Positions 34,871 through 43,940 of a stretch of 64,000 nt of DNA are shown one piece after another. The position numbers were made by a program, and so were the translations under genes. Each line of letters starts with the position of its first letter. Position 1 is the stretch's first letter. Below the pieces are notes generated by a model, which was not told where the DNA came from, searched no databases, and saw only the letters and a list, made by a program, of their open reading frames with translations. The stretch is from Pedobacter nutrimenti (GTDB lineage: Bacteria > Bacteroidota > Bacteroidia > Sphingobacteriales > Sphingobacteriaceae): assembly GCF_003208655.1 (NCBI RefSeq), contig NZ_QKLU01000005.1:92889-156888 (forward strand), written 5' to 3'.

Positions 34871-37024
34871 ATGACAGCGATCCGTTTCAAACTATTGATC
34901 ATTTTTCTTGTTTTTTTCTGTTCATTTTTTTGTGCCCGGGCTCAAGAGTTGAACTGGACAGAAGTTCAGCCGGGAATATGGAAAGGCCAGACTGGAAAAG
35001 TAGAAAACTATGATTTGATTAAGGCATCTGGTGCCGAACCTTTTACCGAAGGTCTTCAAAAACTACCTAAAACTGATTTTCCAATCGGAAAAGAAGCAAT
35101 TAAAACGCAAATTATCGATGGAAAAACCTATTTAAGACTGCCTCTGGAAAAAGGAGAACAGATTTACGGACTTGGGCTTAATTTTCAAACTATACATCAA
35201 AGGGGAAAAGTACTGCGCCTGCACGTTGATCATTTCGGTGGAAAAGATAATGGAAGAACACATGCACCCGTTCCTTTTTATGTCTCTTCAAAAGGTTATG
35301 GTATTTTTATCAATACCAGCCGTTACATAGATATCTACGTGGGCACTGCTGTGAGAAAAGACAGCAATCATGCTGGTGAAGCTAAAGACAGAAATACAGA
35401 TAAAGCCTGGACTTCCCGTCCCTACTCGGATGCCGTAGAAATATTGGTTGCTGCCCAGGGCCTGGAGTTTTTTGTTTTCTCTGGCCCCAAACCCCTGGAT
35501 GCAATTAAGCGTTATAATTTGTTTTTTGGAGGGGGCCCTTTACCTCCCAGATGGGGATTGGGTTTTACGCAACGCGTAAAAAGCCTGTACACTGCTGCAG
35601 ATGTAGAAAAGGAAGTAGAGGAGTTTAAGCAGAAAGGTTACCCTTTGGATTTTATAGGTCTGGAGCCAGGTTGGCAAAGCAAATCTTATCCATGTACATT
35701 TGAATGGGATAAGGGCAGATACCCGGACCCTAAATCTTTTGTGACTGGTCTGTTGAACAAAGGGGTAAGGTTAAACCTCTGGACAAATCCGTACATATCT
35801 CCAGACGCTTCTTTTTATCAGAAAATATTACCTTTTACGGGTTCACATACAGTTTGGTCAGGAGTAGTCCCGGATTTACAGACAACTCAGGCCAGGGACA
35901 TTCTGTTTGGGCAAATGCAAAAAGACCAGGTTAGCCTTGGTGTAAGTGGTTATAAGATTGATGAAGTAGATGGATACGATCATTACTTATGGCCGGATGT
36001 CGCTACTTTCCCATCTGGTATTAGTGCGGAACAAATGAGACAAACTTATGGGGTATTGATGCAACGCTATAGTACAGAAATGTTCAAAAAGCTTAACCAA
36101 CGGACTTATGGCCTGGTCAGGGCTTCTAACGCCGGTGCCAATTCTTTTCCTTATGTGATTTATGATGATTATTACAATCATGAGGATTTTATTACAGCCC
36201 TAATTAACAGTGGGTATTCCGGAGTATTGTGGACCCCCGAAGTCAGGGCTTCTAAAAATCCGGAGGAATGGCTCAGAAGGATGCAGACAGTGATTTTTTC
36301 CCCAATGGCCATGATTAATGCCTGGTCTAGCAGTACCAAGCCCTGGTCCTTCCCTGAGGTGGCTTTACAAGTTAAAGAAATGGCGTTGCTGAGAATGGAA
36401 ATGATGCCTTATTGGTATTCGGAGTTTGCAAAATATCATTTTGAAGGTCTCCCCCCTTTTCGGGGAATGTCCCTTGAAGACGGATTTTCTGCCGAAGCTG
36501 TAAAAATCAAAAACAAAACGAATCTTGAAGATAATCCTTATGAAGAAGCACTGACCAAGGAAATTAAAGATCAGTATATGGCTGGTGAAAATCTTTTGGT
36601 TGCTCCCTTGTTCACCGGACAAAAAAGTCGTAAAGTTGTACTTCCCAAAGGGAAGTGGTACGATTTTTTTACTGGCGCGTACGCAGGGGACGGAGAGGTA
36701 ATTACTGTAGAACCTGGTTTAGATAAAATTCCTGTTTATGTAAAAGATGGTGGAATTATACCAATGATGAAAGCCAGGTTGAATGCACCAAGGGGAAATG
36801 AAAAAACAGACCTGGAAATTCGGTATTATGGAACCGCTCCGGGAAAATACACTTTGTATGATGATGATGGGGAGAGTTATAATTATGAGAAAGGACAGTA
36901 TAGTTTCAGGGAAATTCAGGTAGCACTTTCTGGCGGTGTTTTAAAAGGAAGCATCGCAGATGCCCCGAAAGGAAAGCCTAATACCATAGGTAAAATAGTT
37001 TTTAAGCAAATGACTAAACCATAA
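34871..37024 (+). CDS. Glycoside hydrolase family 31 enzyme
   Basis: A 717-residue exported alpha-glycosidase with signal peptide 1-24 (ending ARAQ). The order is an N-terminal beta-sandwich, the (beta/alpha)8 barrel from about residue 225, then C-terminal beta domains. The likely nucleophile is Asp364 in GYKIDEVDGYDH; an aspartate pair in YDDYYNHEDF (432-433) is the likely acid/base region. GH31 covers alpha-glucosidase, alpha-xylosidase and alpha-galactosidase activities, and the specificity is not clear. It lies 10 bases before the GH88 gene and opens the carbohydrate region. Confidence 0.9.
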   Translation: MTAIRFKLLIIFLVFFCSFFCARAQELNWTEVQPGIWKGQTGKVENYDLIKASGAEPFTEGLQKLPKTDFPIGKEAIKTQIIDGKTYLRLPLEKGEQIYGLGLNFQTIHQRGKVLRLHVDHFGGKDNGRTHAPVPFYVSSKGYGIFINTSRYIDIYVGTAVRKDSNHAGEAKDRNTDKAWTSRPYSDAVEILVAAQGLEFFVFSGPKPLDAIKRYNLFFGGGPLPPRWGLGFTQRVKSLYTAADVEKEVEEFKQKGYPLDFIGLEPGWQSKSYPCTFEWDKGRYPDPKSFVTGLLNKGVRLNLWTNPYISPDASFYQKILPFTGSHTVWSGVVPDLQTTQARDILFGQMQKDQVSLGVSGYKIDEVDGYDHYLWPDVATFPSGISAEQMRQTYGVLMQRYSTEMFKKLNQRTYGLVRASNAGANSFPYVIYDDYYNHEDFITALINSGYSGVLWTPEVRASKNPEEWLRRMQTVIFSPMAMINAWSSSTKPWSFPEVALQVKEMALLRMEMMPYWYSEFAKYHFEGLPPFRGMSLEDGFSAEAVKIKNKTNLEDNPYEEALTKEIKDQYMAGENLLVAPLFTGQKSRKVVLPKGKWYDFFTGAYAGDGEVITVEPGLDKIPVYVKDGGIIPMMKARLNAPRGNEKTDLEIRYYGTAPGKYTLYDDDGESYNYEKGQYSFREIQVALSGGVLKGSIADAPKGKPNTIGKIVFKQMTKP

Positions 37025-37034
37025 ATTAAAATAA

Positions 37035-38216
37035 ATGAGATTGATCAGAAATGCATCGGGGTTTGTACTCCTGTTCCTTATGACGGCCCAGATGGGAAAA
37101 GCGCAAAAAGTTAATGTTAAAAAAGCATTTGAGCATGCTGAAAAGCAAACAGACCTGATGCTCAGTGAACTTGTTTCCAAAACCAATGCGAACCTGGTTT
37201 CTCCCAGAACACTGGAAAAAGGAGCGCTTAAACTGGTTGCTTCCAAAGATTGGACCAGTGGTTTTTTTCCTGGTGTTTTATGGTATTTGTATGGGCATGA
37301 CCATCTGGCGAAAAGAGAAGAAGAAGCAAAAAAATATACCGCTGGTATCGAAAAAGAAAAAGACAATGGTACAACCCATGATATGGGTTTTAAAATATAC
37401 TGCAGCGTAGGTACGGGCTATCAGCTCACCAAAGATGCCCATTATAAAGAGGTATTGATGGCCTCCGCTAAAACGTTATCTACACGTTTTAATCCGAAAA
37501 CAGGCGTAATCCGTTCCTGGGACCATAGTAAAGACAAATGGCAGAACCCAACCATTATAGACAACATGCTGAACCTGGAACTGCTTTTTGAAGCAACCAG
37601 ACTTACAGGTGATTCTTCTTTCCATAAAATAGCAGTCAGTCATGCAAATACAACTATGAAAAACCATTTCAGAGCAGATTACAGTTCTTATCATGTTGTA
37701 GATTATGATCCCAATACGGGAGCTGTATTAAAGAAAACCACACACCAGGGCTATAGTGATGCTTCTGCCTGGGCAAGAGGACAGGCATGGGGGCTATATG
37801 GTTATACGATGTGTTACCGTTATACTCATAACACCGCCTATCTGGAACAGGCAGAACATATTGCCCGTTTTATTTTTAGCCATCCGAACATGCCCAAAGA
37901 CCTGGTTCCTTATTGGGATTTTAATGCCCCGGCTATTCCAGATGAACCAAGAGATGCTTCGGCCGCTGCAGTCATCTCTTCGGCCTTATATGAACTGAGT
38001 GGCTACAGTAAAAGCAACCGTAAATCTTATCTTCAAAAAGCGGATCAGATCCTGTACAGTTTAAGTACAAAGTATATTGCTCCTGAAGGCTCCGCTAAAG
38101 GTTTTATCCTGTTGCAGAGTACGGGATCCAAACCTTCTAACAGCGAGGTTGATGTACCACTTTCCTATGCTGATTATTATTACCTGGAAGCATTGACCCG
38201 AAAATCTAAATTATAA
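37035..38216 (+). CDS. Glycoside hydrolase family 88 (unsaturated glucuronyl hydrolase)
   Basis: A 393-residue exported enzyme (signal peptide to about residue 23). It hydrates the double bond of unsaturated uronic acids left by polysaccharide lyases and so releases them. Both catalytic aspartates are seen: Asp116 in THDMGFKIY and Asp176 in IIDNMLNLELL, about 60 apart as in the Bacillus enzyme. The SGFFPGVLWY substrate-pocket motif is present. It implies that a lyase acts upstream; the beta-helix protein at 43941 is a candidate. A terminator follows. Confidence 0.93.
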   Translation: MRLIRNASGFVLLFLMTAQMGKAQKVNVKKAFEHAEKQTDLMLSELVSKTNANLVSPRTLEKGALKLVASKDWTSGFFPGVLWYLYGHDHLAKREEEAKKYTAGIEKEKDNGTTHDMGFKIYCSVGTGYQLTKDAHYKEVLMASAKTLSTRFNPKTGVIRSWDHSKDKWQNPTIIDNMLNLELLFEATRLTGDSSFHKIAVSHANTTMKNHFRADYSSYHVVDYDPNTGAVLKKTTHQGYSDASAWARGQAWGLYGYTMCYRYTHNTAYLEQAEHIARFIFSHPNMPKDLVPYWDFNAPAIPDEPRDASAAAVISSALYELSGYSKSNRKSYLQKADQILYSLSTKYIAPEGSAKGFILLQSTGSKPSNSEVDVPLSYADYYYLEALTRKSKL

Positions 38217-38229
38217 AAAAAGAACCCAT

Positions 38230-38261
38230 AAAAGCCCCTGATGATTCCTTCAGGGGCTTTT
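38230..38261 (+). terminator. Intrinsic terminator after GH88
   Basis: AAAAGCCCCTGA (38230-38241) pairs with TCAGGGGCTTTT (38250-38261) and is followed by a long T run. It separates the GH31-GH88 pair from the sigma-factor operon. Confidence 0.9.
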
Positions 38262-38347
38262 TGTTTTTTTTGAAAAATAAAATCCTATATTCCTGTAACC
38301 TTTTTTTAAGACCAGAGTTTATAAGCCAAATTAACCAAACAGACTGC

Positions 38348-38929
38348 TTGAATATACTAAGTGATAATGCGATCATGCTTAAGGTGAAAGCAGGGGATCC
38401 CGATAAAATGGGATTGCTATTTGAGAGACATAGCCGTGCTTTATATGGCTTTCTATTCCACATGAGCAATCATAGGGAAGCTAGTGAGGATATGGTTCAG
38501 ATTGTTTTTTACAGGATGCTGAAATACAGCCATAGTTTTAGCGGAGAGGGTGAGTTTAAAACCTGGATGTACCACCTGGCGCGGAATGTCTTGAAGGATC
38601 AGGCAAAGAAAGATAAGCGAATGGGAAACAGGTACGACATCGCTGATTTCTCCGAAAAGATGGGGAACGGTGAAAGTGCTGATGGAGATCTGCAACGGAA
38701 ACAAGACCTGAATACATTGCAAAATGCATTGAACAGGTTAAACGCTGACCACAGGGAGGTTTTGGTAATGAGTAAATTGCAGGAATTGAAGTATCATCAG
38801 ATCGCGGCTGTAATGAATATTACAAAAGGAGCGGTCAAAGTCAGGGTCCACCGGGCGATTAATGAGTTAAAGGAAATATATGCAAAGGTGAATACAAAAC
38901 AGGATGGTGATGAATTGCAAAAAAGATAA
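38348..38929 (+). CDS. ECF-type RNA polymerase sigma factor
   Basis: A sigma-70 family ECF protein of 193 residues from TTG 38348. This start fits the family opening (NILSDNAIMLKVKAGDPDKM), whereas the longer open frame to 38261 would run into the terminator. Region 2 covers MGLLFERHSRALYGFLFHM to GEFKTWMYHLARNVLKD. Region 4 covers LNADHREVLVMSKLQ to the helix-turn-helix YHQIAAVMNITKGAVKVRVHRA. It heads a five-gene operon and overlaps its anti-sigma gene by 26 bases. Confidence 0.9.
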   Translation: MNILSDNAIMLKVKAGDPDKMGLLFERHSRALYGFLFHMSNHREASEDMVQIVFYRMLKYSHSFSGEGEFKTWMYHLARNVLKDQAKKDKRMGNRYDIADFSEKMGNGESADGDLQRKQDLNTLQNALNRLNADHREVLVMSKLQELKYHQIAAVMNITKGAVKVRVHRAINELKEIYAKVNTKQDGDELQKR

Positions 38930-39719
38930 AATTACAGACTGGATCAATGGCCAGATGACTTCGGCAGAAAGCGAGGCATTTGAGCTGCACCTGATACAAT
39001 GCGAGGCCTGCAGCGCAGAACTTGCCCGAGAACAGGCATTGTGGAATAGGATAGGAGCGCTTACAATACCTGAACCTTCGGCCACAATGGACATCCGGTT
39101 TGGGCAAATGCTGGAAGATTATAAAATTGCCTCCCGACAAAAGGAAAGTCTATTTGAAAGTCTGAGTAAAAAAATTAAACAGCTTTGGAGCCTGCAACCA
39201 AAGTTCCAGATGGCCTATAGTGTGGTACTGTTGCTGATGGGATTGGGTTTAGGTTATATATTCAGTCATAAGGAGACCGGCAAAGTGAACAGGGAACATC
39301 TGGCTGCGCTTTCCTCAGAGGTAGAGGAATTGAAAGAAACAACAATGCTGTCTCTTTTAAATGATCCCTCCGCTTCCAAACGGATTCAAGCCATTGGGTA
39401 TACCAATGAGATTAAAGATGTTAACCAGGAAGTGGTGGATGCTTTGTTTGCAACGCTAAATAACGATTCAAATGATAATGTCAGACTGATGACCCTGGAA
39501 GCATTGACCAGGTTTGCAGACCAGCCGAAAGTAAGGGAGGGACTTGTCAAATCCATTGTAACCCAGGATTCTCCTCTGGTGCAGGCTGCACTGGCCGATG
39601 TGATGCTGAAATTACAGGAAAAACGGGCTGTGGGCTCGTTAAAAAAGTTACTTGAACAAAGAGACCTGAACGATATGGTCAGGGATAAAATAAAAGAAAC
39701 CATAACCAACCTGATTTAA
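38904..39719 (+). CDS. Zinc-type anti-sigma factor with HEAT-like repeats
   Basis: A 271-residue membrane protein. The N-terminal ZAS-type motif H-x3-C-x2-C is exact (His29, Cys33, Cys36 in HLIQCEAC), which marks a cytoplasmic anti-sigma domain. One membrane helix spans about 100-120. The periplasmic part (about 150-271) has HEAT-like helical repeats (NDNVRLMTLEALTRFAD, SPLVQAALADVMLKLQE). The start may be ATG 38904 or 38910. It presumably holds the sigma factor of the gene it overlaps and senses a periplasmic signal through the repeats. Confidence 0.87.
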   Translation: MVMNCKKDKITDWINGQMTSAESEAFELHLIQCEACSAELAREQALWNRIGALTIPEPSATMDIRFGQMLEDYKIASRQKESLFESLSKKIKQLWSLQPKFQMAYSVVLLLMGLGLGYIFSHKETGKVNREHLAALSSEVEELKETTMLSLLNDPSASKRIQAIGYTNEIKDVNQEVVDALFATLNNDSNDNVRLMTLEALTRFADQPKVREGLVKSIVTQDSPLVQAALADVMLKLQEKRAVGSLKKLLEQRDLNDMVRDKIKETITNLI

Positions 39720-39730
39720 ACAAAATTTTT

Positions 39731-40597
39731 ATGAAGACAACAGTATTGATATCCCTTTTAGGGGGATGGGTGCTTTTTTGTGCCCCATTATTTACAAAAG
39801 CTCAGGAGTTTAGTGAGCACATTACAAAAGAATTTACAGTAGGTAAAACTGGAAACAAAAGTGTATTATCGGTATACAATATACAGGGCTCCATTAAAGT
39901 TGAAGGTTATTCCGGAGATAAAGTTGTGATTGAAGTAGATAAAACCATTTCGGCCAAAAGTCAGGATATGCTGGAAACCGGCAAAAAAGAATTCCGTTTG
40001 GCATTTGAGCAAAAAGGAGACAGTATTACTGCTTATATTGCAGATCCTCAGGATTCCAGACCACGTAAAAGCTGGAGAGATGGGAGCGACCGGGAAGTGA
40101 AATATCGTTTTGCTCTTGAATTTGTAATCAAAGTACCGATGAACATGTCACTGAATTTATCTACCATTAATAAAGGAGTGATCACCGTGGACCAGGTTAA
40201 CGGGCCATTGCACCTGAGAAATATTAACGGGTCGATTTCATTGAATAAGATAAAAGGGGTGACAGATGCACGCACGGTTAACGGCGACATTAGTGCAGAT
40301 TACCTGAGCAGTCCTTCAGATGCCTCCACTTATGCGACTATAAACGGGCAGATTAAGGTCATTTATCCTGCAAACCTCTCTGCGGATCTCCGTTTGAAAA
40401 GCATGCGGGGTGCATTTTATACCGATTTTGAGAACCTGTCCGTACTTCCTGCTGAAGTCAGCAAGAGTACAGAGAAGACAGATAAAGGAACCTTATACAA
40501 AATGAACAAAAACTCTGATATGAGGATTGGTTCAGGAGGGAAATTATTTAAGTTCGAAACGCTCAACGGTGATATTATATTAAAAAAACAGTCTTAA
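39731..40597 (+). CDS. DUF4097-family exported beta-helix protein (copy 1)
   Basis: A 288-residue protein with a signal peptide (1-24, ending FTKAQ). The body is a DUF4097-type repeat fold with recurring G-x-I and VNG/NINGS turns (VNGPLHLRNINGSISLNK), consistent with a parallel beta-structure. The function of the family is unknown; it is often found with ECF sigma/anti-sigma pairs. It lies 11 bases before a second, related gene and after the anti-sigma gene in the same operon. Confidence 0.84.
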   Translation: MKTTVLISLLGGWVLFCAPLFTKAQEFSEHITKEFTVGKTGNKSVLSVYNIQGSIKVEGYSGDKVVIEVDKTISAKSQDMLETGKKEFRLAFEQKGDSITAYIADPQDSRPRKSWRDGSDREVKYRFALEFVIKVPMNMSLNLSTINKGVITVDQVNGPLHLRNINGSISLNKIKGVTDARTVNGDISADYLSSPSDASTYATINGQIKVIYPANLSADLRLKSMRGAFYTDFENLSVLPAEVSKSTEKTDKGTLYKMNKNSDMRIGSGGKLFKFETLNGDIILKKQS

Positions 40598-40608
40598 AAA
40601 TAAAAGCG

Positions 40609-41439
40609 ATGAAGATGTTAAAAATTGGAATTTCAGTGCTATTGCTGGTTGTATCAAGTTTGATCAGTCAAGGCCAAACAGGAGCAAAAGATCAGTTAAA
40701 TGTTCCTTTGACTGAGCCTGGAAAACCTTACAGGCTTGAAGTGAGTTTGCTGAGGGGCTCTATTACCATTGTTGGCTATGAGGGCAAGGAAATTATTGTA
40801 AATGTTCGTACAGAAGAGGAGGAGAATAAAAGGGCTAAAGAAAGTGAAAATCCTGCTGGTATGAAACGCTATACATTGGACAATAAGGCTGATGTGACCG
40901 CAGAAGTAAACAATAATGTGGTAAAGGTAAGGTCCAGGTTGCCAAATCAATTGCATCACCTGACCTTAAAAGTCCCGCTGACAGAGTTGAGCTTAAAACT
41001 GAAAGCAGTAAATAATGGAGATATTACCGTAAGTAATGTAAATGGTAATATAGAAGCGACAAATGTAAATGGTGCAATCCAGATAAACAAAGTTGCAGGC
41101 TCGGTTGTGGCCAATACCATTAATGGAAATATTGTGGTGAGTTTTAGGAGTATTGATCCTAAGGCCTCAATGGCATTTTCTACACTTAACGGTCACGTTG
41201 ATGTGAGTTTTCCTGAAAATTTAAAGGCCAATTTGAAACTGAAGTCAGATAGGGGTGAAATTTACAGTGATTTCAATATTGTCGCCGAAGCTGGAAAGCT
41301 TACCACTGAACAAAATCAGAAAAAGGGATTGTTCCGGATCCATTTGAATGACTGGCTAAATGGAAAAGTTAATGGCGGTGGCCCGGAAATGCTGATGAAA
41401 AATATGAACGGTAATATTTATGTCCGCAAGACAAAATAA
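40609..41439 (+). CDS. DUF4097-family exported beta-helix protein (copy 2)
   Basis: A 276-residue exported protein (signal peptide to about 22, SLISQGQ). It resembles the preceding gene product in order and motifs: an N-terminal GSITIVGYEGKEI strand, repeats such as NVNGNIEATNVNGAIQINK, and a LKLKSDRGEIYSDF stretch that matches LRLKSMRGAFYTDF of copy 1. The two therefore look like diverged tandem paralogues. They may act as a pair at the envelope, but no activity can be assigned. The TonB-dependent receptor gene follows after 21 bases. Confidence 0.84.
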   Translation: MKMLKIGISVLLLVVSSLISQGQTGAKDQLNVPLTEPGKPYRLEVSLLRGSITIVGYEGKEIIVNVRTEEEENKRAKESENPAGMKRYTLDNKADVTAEVNNNVVKVRSRLPNQLHHLTLKVPLTELSLKLKAVNNGDITVSNVNGNIEATNVNGAIQINKVAGSVVANTINGNIVVSFRSIDPKASMAFSTLNGHVDVSFPENLKANLKLKSDRGEIYSDFNIVAEAGKLTTEQNQKKGLFRIHLNDWLNGKVNGGGPEMLMKNMNGNIYVRKTK

Positions 41440-41460
41440 ATAAGCCTCAACCCAGAATTT

Positions 41461-43905
41461 ATGAATGTGAAAATATCGGTCCTGTTGACCGTATGGATGA
41501 GTATTGCCTATACATTTGGCTTTGCCCAGGGTCCGGGAGTCATCAACGGAAAGGTCCAGGATAAGCATAAAAAAGCAGTTGATGGTGCCTCAGTTGTATT
41601 AATTCAGAATGGTCTTAGTCTGGCTAGTGCGCTGAGCCAGGCAGATGGTTCCTTTGTTTTTAAAGGCATCAAAACTGGAAATTATACTTTTGCAGTCAGT
41701 GCTGTTGGTTTTAAAATTTATAAAAGTACTCTTGTTGAACTTTCGGACGGCCAGTCTTCAGTCCAACTGGCCCCGGTGATGCTGGAATCAACAGATGTGA
41801 CCTTAAAAGAAGTAAATGTAACAGCGCAGAAGAGTTTTGTTGAAAACAAAATTGACAGGACAGTGGTTAATGTGGGTTCTATGATTTCTAATACGGGATC
41901 CAATGCGCTGGAAGTGCTGGAGAAAGCGCCAGGTGTGTCTGTGGATGAAAATGGAAACATCAGCTTTAAGGGTAAAAATGGGGTGATGGTTTTAATTGAC
42001 GATAAACCGACTTACCTGTCGGCTGCCGATCTTGCTGCCTACCTGCGGGCTTTACCCTCGGGAACTTTAGACAAAATTGAACTGATGGAAAATCCTCCCT
42101 CCAAATACGATGCTGCGGGCAATGGCGGGGTGATTAATATTAAAACTAAAAAGTCCCAAATGTCGGGCTCCAACGGGTCTTTATCTGCAAGTTATCGTCT
42201 GGCCAAATACCAGCAGACCAGTGAAAGCTTCAACTGGAACTACCGGACACCTAAGGTTAATTTTTTTGCGAATGCTGCTTACAGTTATAATGACCCTTAT
42301 CGCAAACTTGGAATAGAAAGAGCGTATTTTAAGGCAGATGGAAGTTTGAATTCCGTATTTAGTCAGGAAACCTATTTCAGAAATAAAAATCATAATGGCA
42401 ATTTAAAACTGGGTTTGGATTATTACTTGTCACCAAAAACGACTTGGGGTGTAGTGTTAACCGGCCTTTTATCACCTGGCAGATCTGATGCAAATGGAAA
42501 TACGATGCTGCTAAACGGTTCCCGAATGTTGGATTCGACATTGGTGTCTATTAATTCCTCAAAAAACAAGTTCAGTAAAGGAGGGCTTGGACTGAACTAT
42601 ACCCATCAGTTTGACAGTACCGGGAAGTCCATTAGTTTTGATTTCGATTATATACATTATGCCTCAAGGGCAGATGAAAGCTTTCAAAGCAATAGCTATT
42701 ATCCCAGCGGCGACCCCAGGGGGTTTCAACTCATCAGCGATCGTTTGCCATCGGATATAGATATTTATGCGTTCAAATCGGACTATGTACTTCCTTTTAA
42801 AGACAAAAGCAAACTGGAGACCGGGATTAAAACCAGCTACATCAGTACAGACAATGCAGCCAGTTATTTTGATCAGACTGATGGGGGAAATATTCCCATT
42901 AACGACAAAACCAACCATTTTTTATACAAAGAAAACATCAATGCGGCTTATGTTAGTTTTTCCAGGTCCTTTCGGCGCTTTGACATCAAAGCAGGTTTGA
43001 GGCTGGAAAACACAAATGGTTTTGGTCATCAATTGGGAAATGTCAGCCGACCGGATTCTGCTTTTACAAAACATTACACCAATCTTTTTCCGACGGCTTA
43101 TTTATCTTATAAATTGGATACCGCAGGTCATCATGTATTGATCGTTTCTTATGGGCGGCGGATTGACCGTCCAAATTACAGAAGTCTTAATCCTTTTATT
43201 TTTCTGGTGGACAAGTACACCTATTTTGCCGGAGATCCTTATATCCGGCCACAGTTCCTTAATAATTATAAACTGGCCTACAGTTATAAAAGTGTGCTCA
43301 CTACTGCTATTTCTTATAACTACATTACCGATGCGCTTAATGAAAGAATAGAACAAAAAGGTGATATTTTTATCAGCAGGACAGGGAATATGGGAACGGA
43401 AACCAATTATGGAGTCTCTGTGAACCTGGCCTTAAAACCTTTAAAATTCTGGACGTTGAATGCTTATACCGAAGTCATCAGAAATAGCGTTGAAGGATTG
43501 TTATATGGTCGTTATTTTACGGCTTCGTCTACTTATTGGTCCTTCAATTCCAGCCAGCAGTTTATGCTTCCTGATGGCTGGAGTGCAGAGCTCAGTGGGT
43601 TTTATTTTGGCAGAAGAGCAAGTGGACAATTTGTAAATGATTCCCGCTGGCAATTGAATTCTGGTATTCAGAAAAAAATCCTGCAGAATAAGGCTTCCCT
43701 GAAATTAAGTGTCAGAGACATCTTTAACAGTTACATCTCTAAGGGGACTATTAATGGCATTCCGGGAGCACAAGCCTTTTATAAAAACAATTTTGATTCC
43801 CAGTCACTGACACTTGGTTTTACCTACAATTTTGGGCAGGCATTAAGCAGTGCTAAAAAACGGGATACAGGGAGCAGTGAGGCTGAACAAGGAAGAGTGA
43901 AATAA
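41461..43905 (+). CDS. TonB-dependent receptor-like outer-membrane beta-barrel protein
   Basis: An 814-residue outer-membrane protein with signal peptide (1-22, GFAQ). It has a carboxypeptidase-regulatory-like beta-sandwich (about 26-108) and a plug domain (about 115-235, with LEKAPGVSVDENGNISFKG and DKIELMENPPSKYDAAGNGG). The barrel belongs to the outer membrane beta-barrel family 3 group. No SusD partner is encoded nearby, so this is not a classical SusC/SusD glycan importer. It closes the operon of sigma, anti-sigma and two DUF4097 genes, and the signal or ligand is unknown. Confidence 0.9.
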   Translation: MNVKISVLLTVWMSIAYTFGFAQGPGVINGKVQDKHKKAVDGASVVLIQNGLSLASALSQADGSFVFKGIKTGNYTFAVSAVGFKIYKSTLVELSDGQSSVQLAPVMLESTDVTLKEVNVTAQKSFVENKIDRTVVNVGSMISNTGSNALEVLEKAPGVSVDENGNISFKGKNGVMVLIDDKPTYLSAADLAAYLRALPSGTLDKIELMENPPSKYDAAGNGGVINIKTKKSQMSGSNGSLSASYRLAKYQQTSESFNWNYRTPKVNFFANAAYSYNDPYRKLGIERAYFKADGSLNSVFSQETYFRNKNHNGNLKLGLDYYLSPKTTWGVVLTGLLSPGRSDANGNTMLLNGSRMLDSTLVSINSSKNKFSKGGLGLNYTHQFDSTGKSISFDFDYIHYASRADESFQSNSYYPSGDPRGFQLISDRLPSDIDIYAFKSDYVLPFKDKSKLETGIKTSYISTDNAASYFDQTDGGNIPINDKTNHFLYKENINAAYVSFSRSFRRFDIKAGLRLENTNGFGHQLGNVSRPDSAFTKHYTNLFPTAYLSYKLDTAGHHVLIVSYGRRIDRPNYRSLNPFIFLVDKYTYFAGDPYIRPQFLNNYKLAYSYKSVLTTAISYNYITDALNERIEQKGDIFISRTGNMGTETNYGVSVNLALKPLKFWTLNAYTEVIRNSVEGLLYGRYFTASSTYWSFNSSQQFMLPDGWSAELSGFYFGRRASGQFVNDSRWQLNSGIQKKILQNKASLKLSVRDIFNSYISKGTINGIPGAQAFYKNNFDSQSLTLGFTYNFGQALSSAKKRDTGSSEAEQGRVK

Positions 43906-43911
43906 AAAAAA

Positions 43912-43940
43912 AAGCCTGAAATGTACATTCAGGCCTTTTT
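43912..43940. terminator. Bidirectional terminator after the receptor gene
   Basis: AAGCCTGAA and TTCAGGC form the stem, with A-rich and T-rich flanks (ten A before, seven T after). It lies between converging genes and can serve both. Confidence 0.82.

Noticed and set aside
38261..38347. Longer start for the second ECF sigma gene
   Set aside because: The first codon lies at the end of the GH88 terminator, and the added residues are not family-like.
38217..43940. Sigma/anti-sigma/receptor block considered as an integrated mobile element
   Set aside because: No integrase, transposase, direct repeats or change in base composition was seen at its ends.
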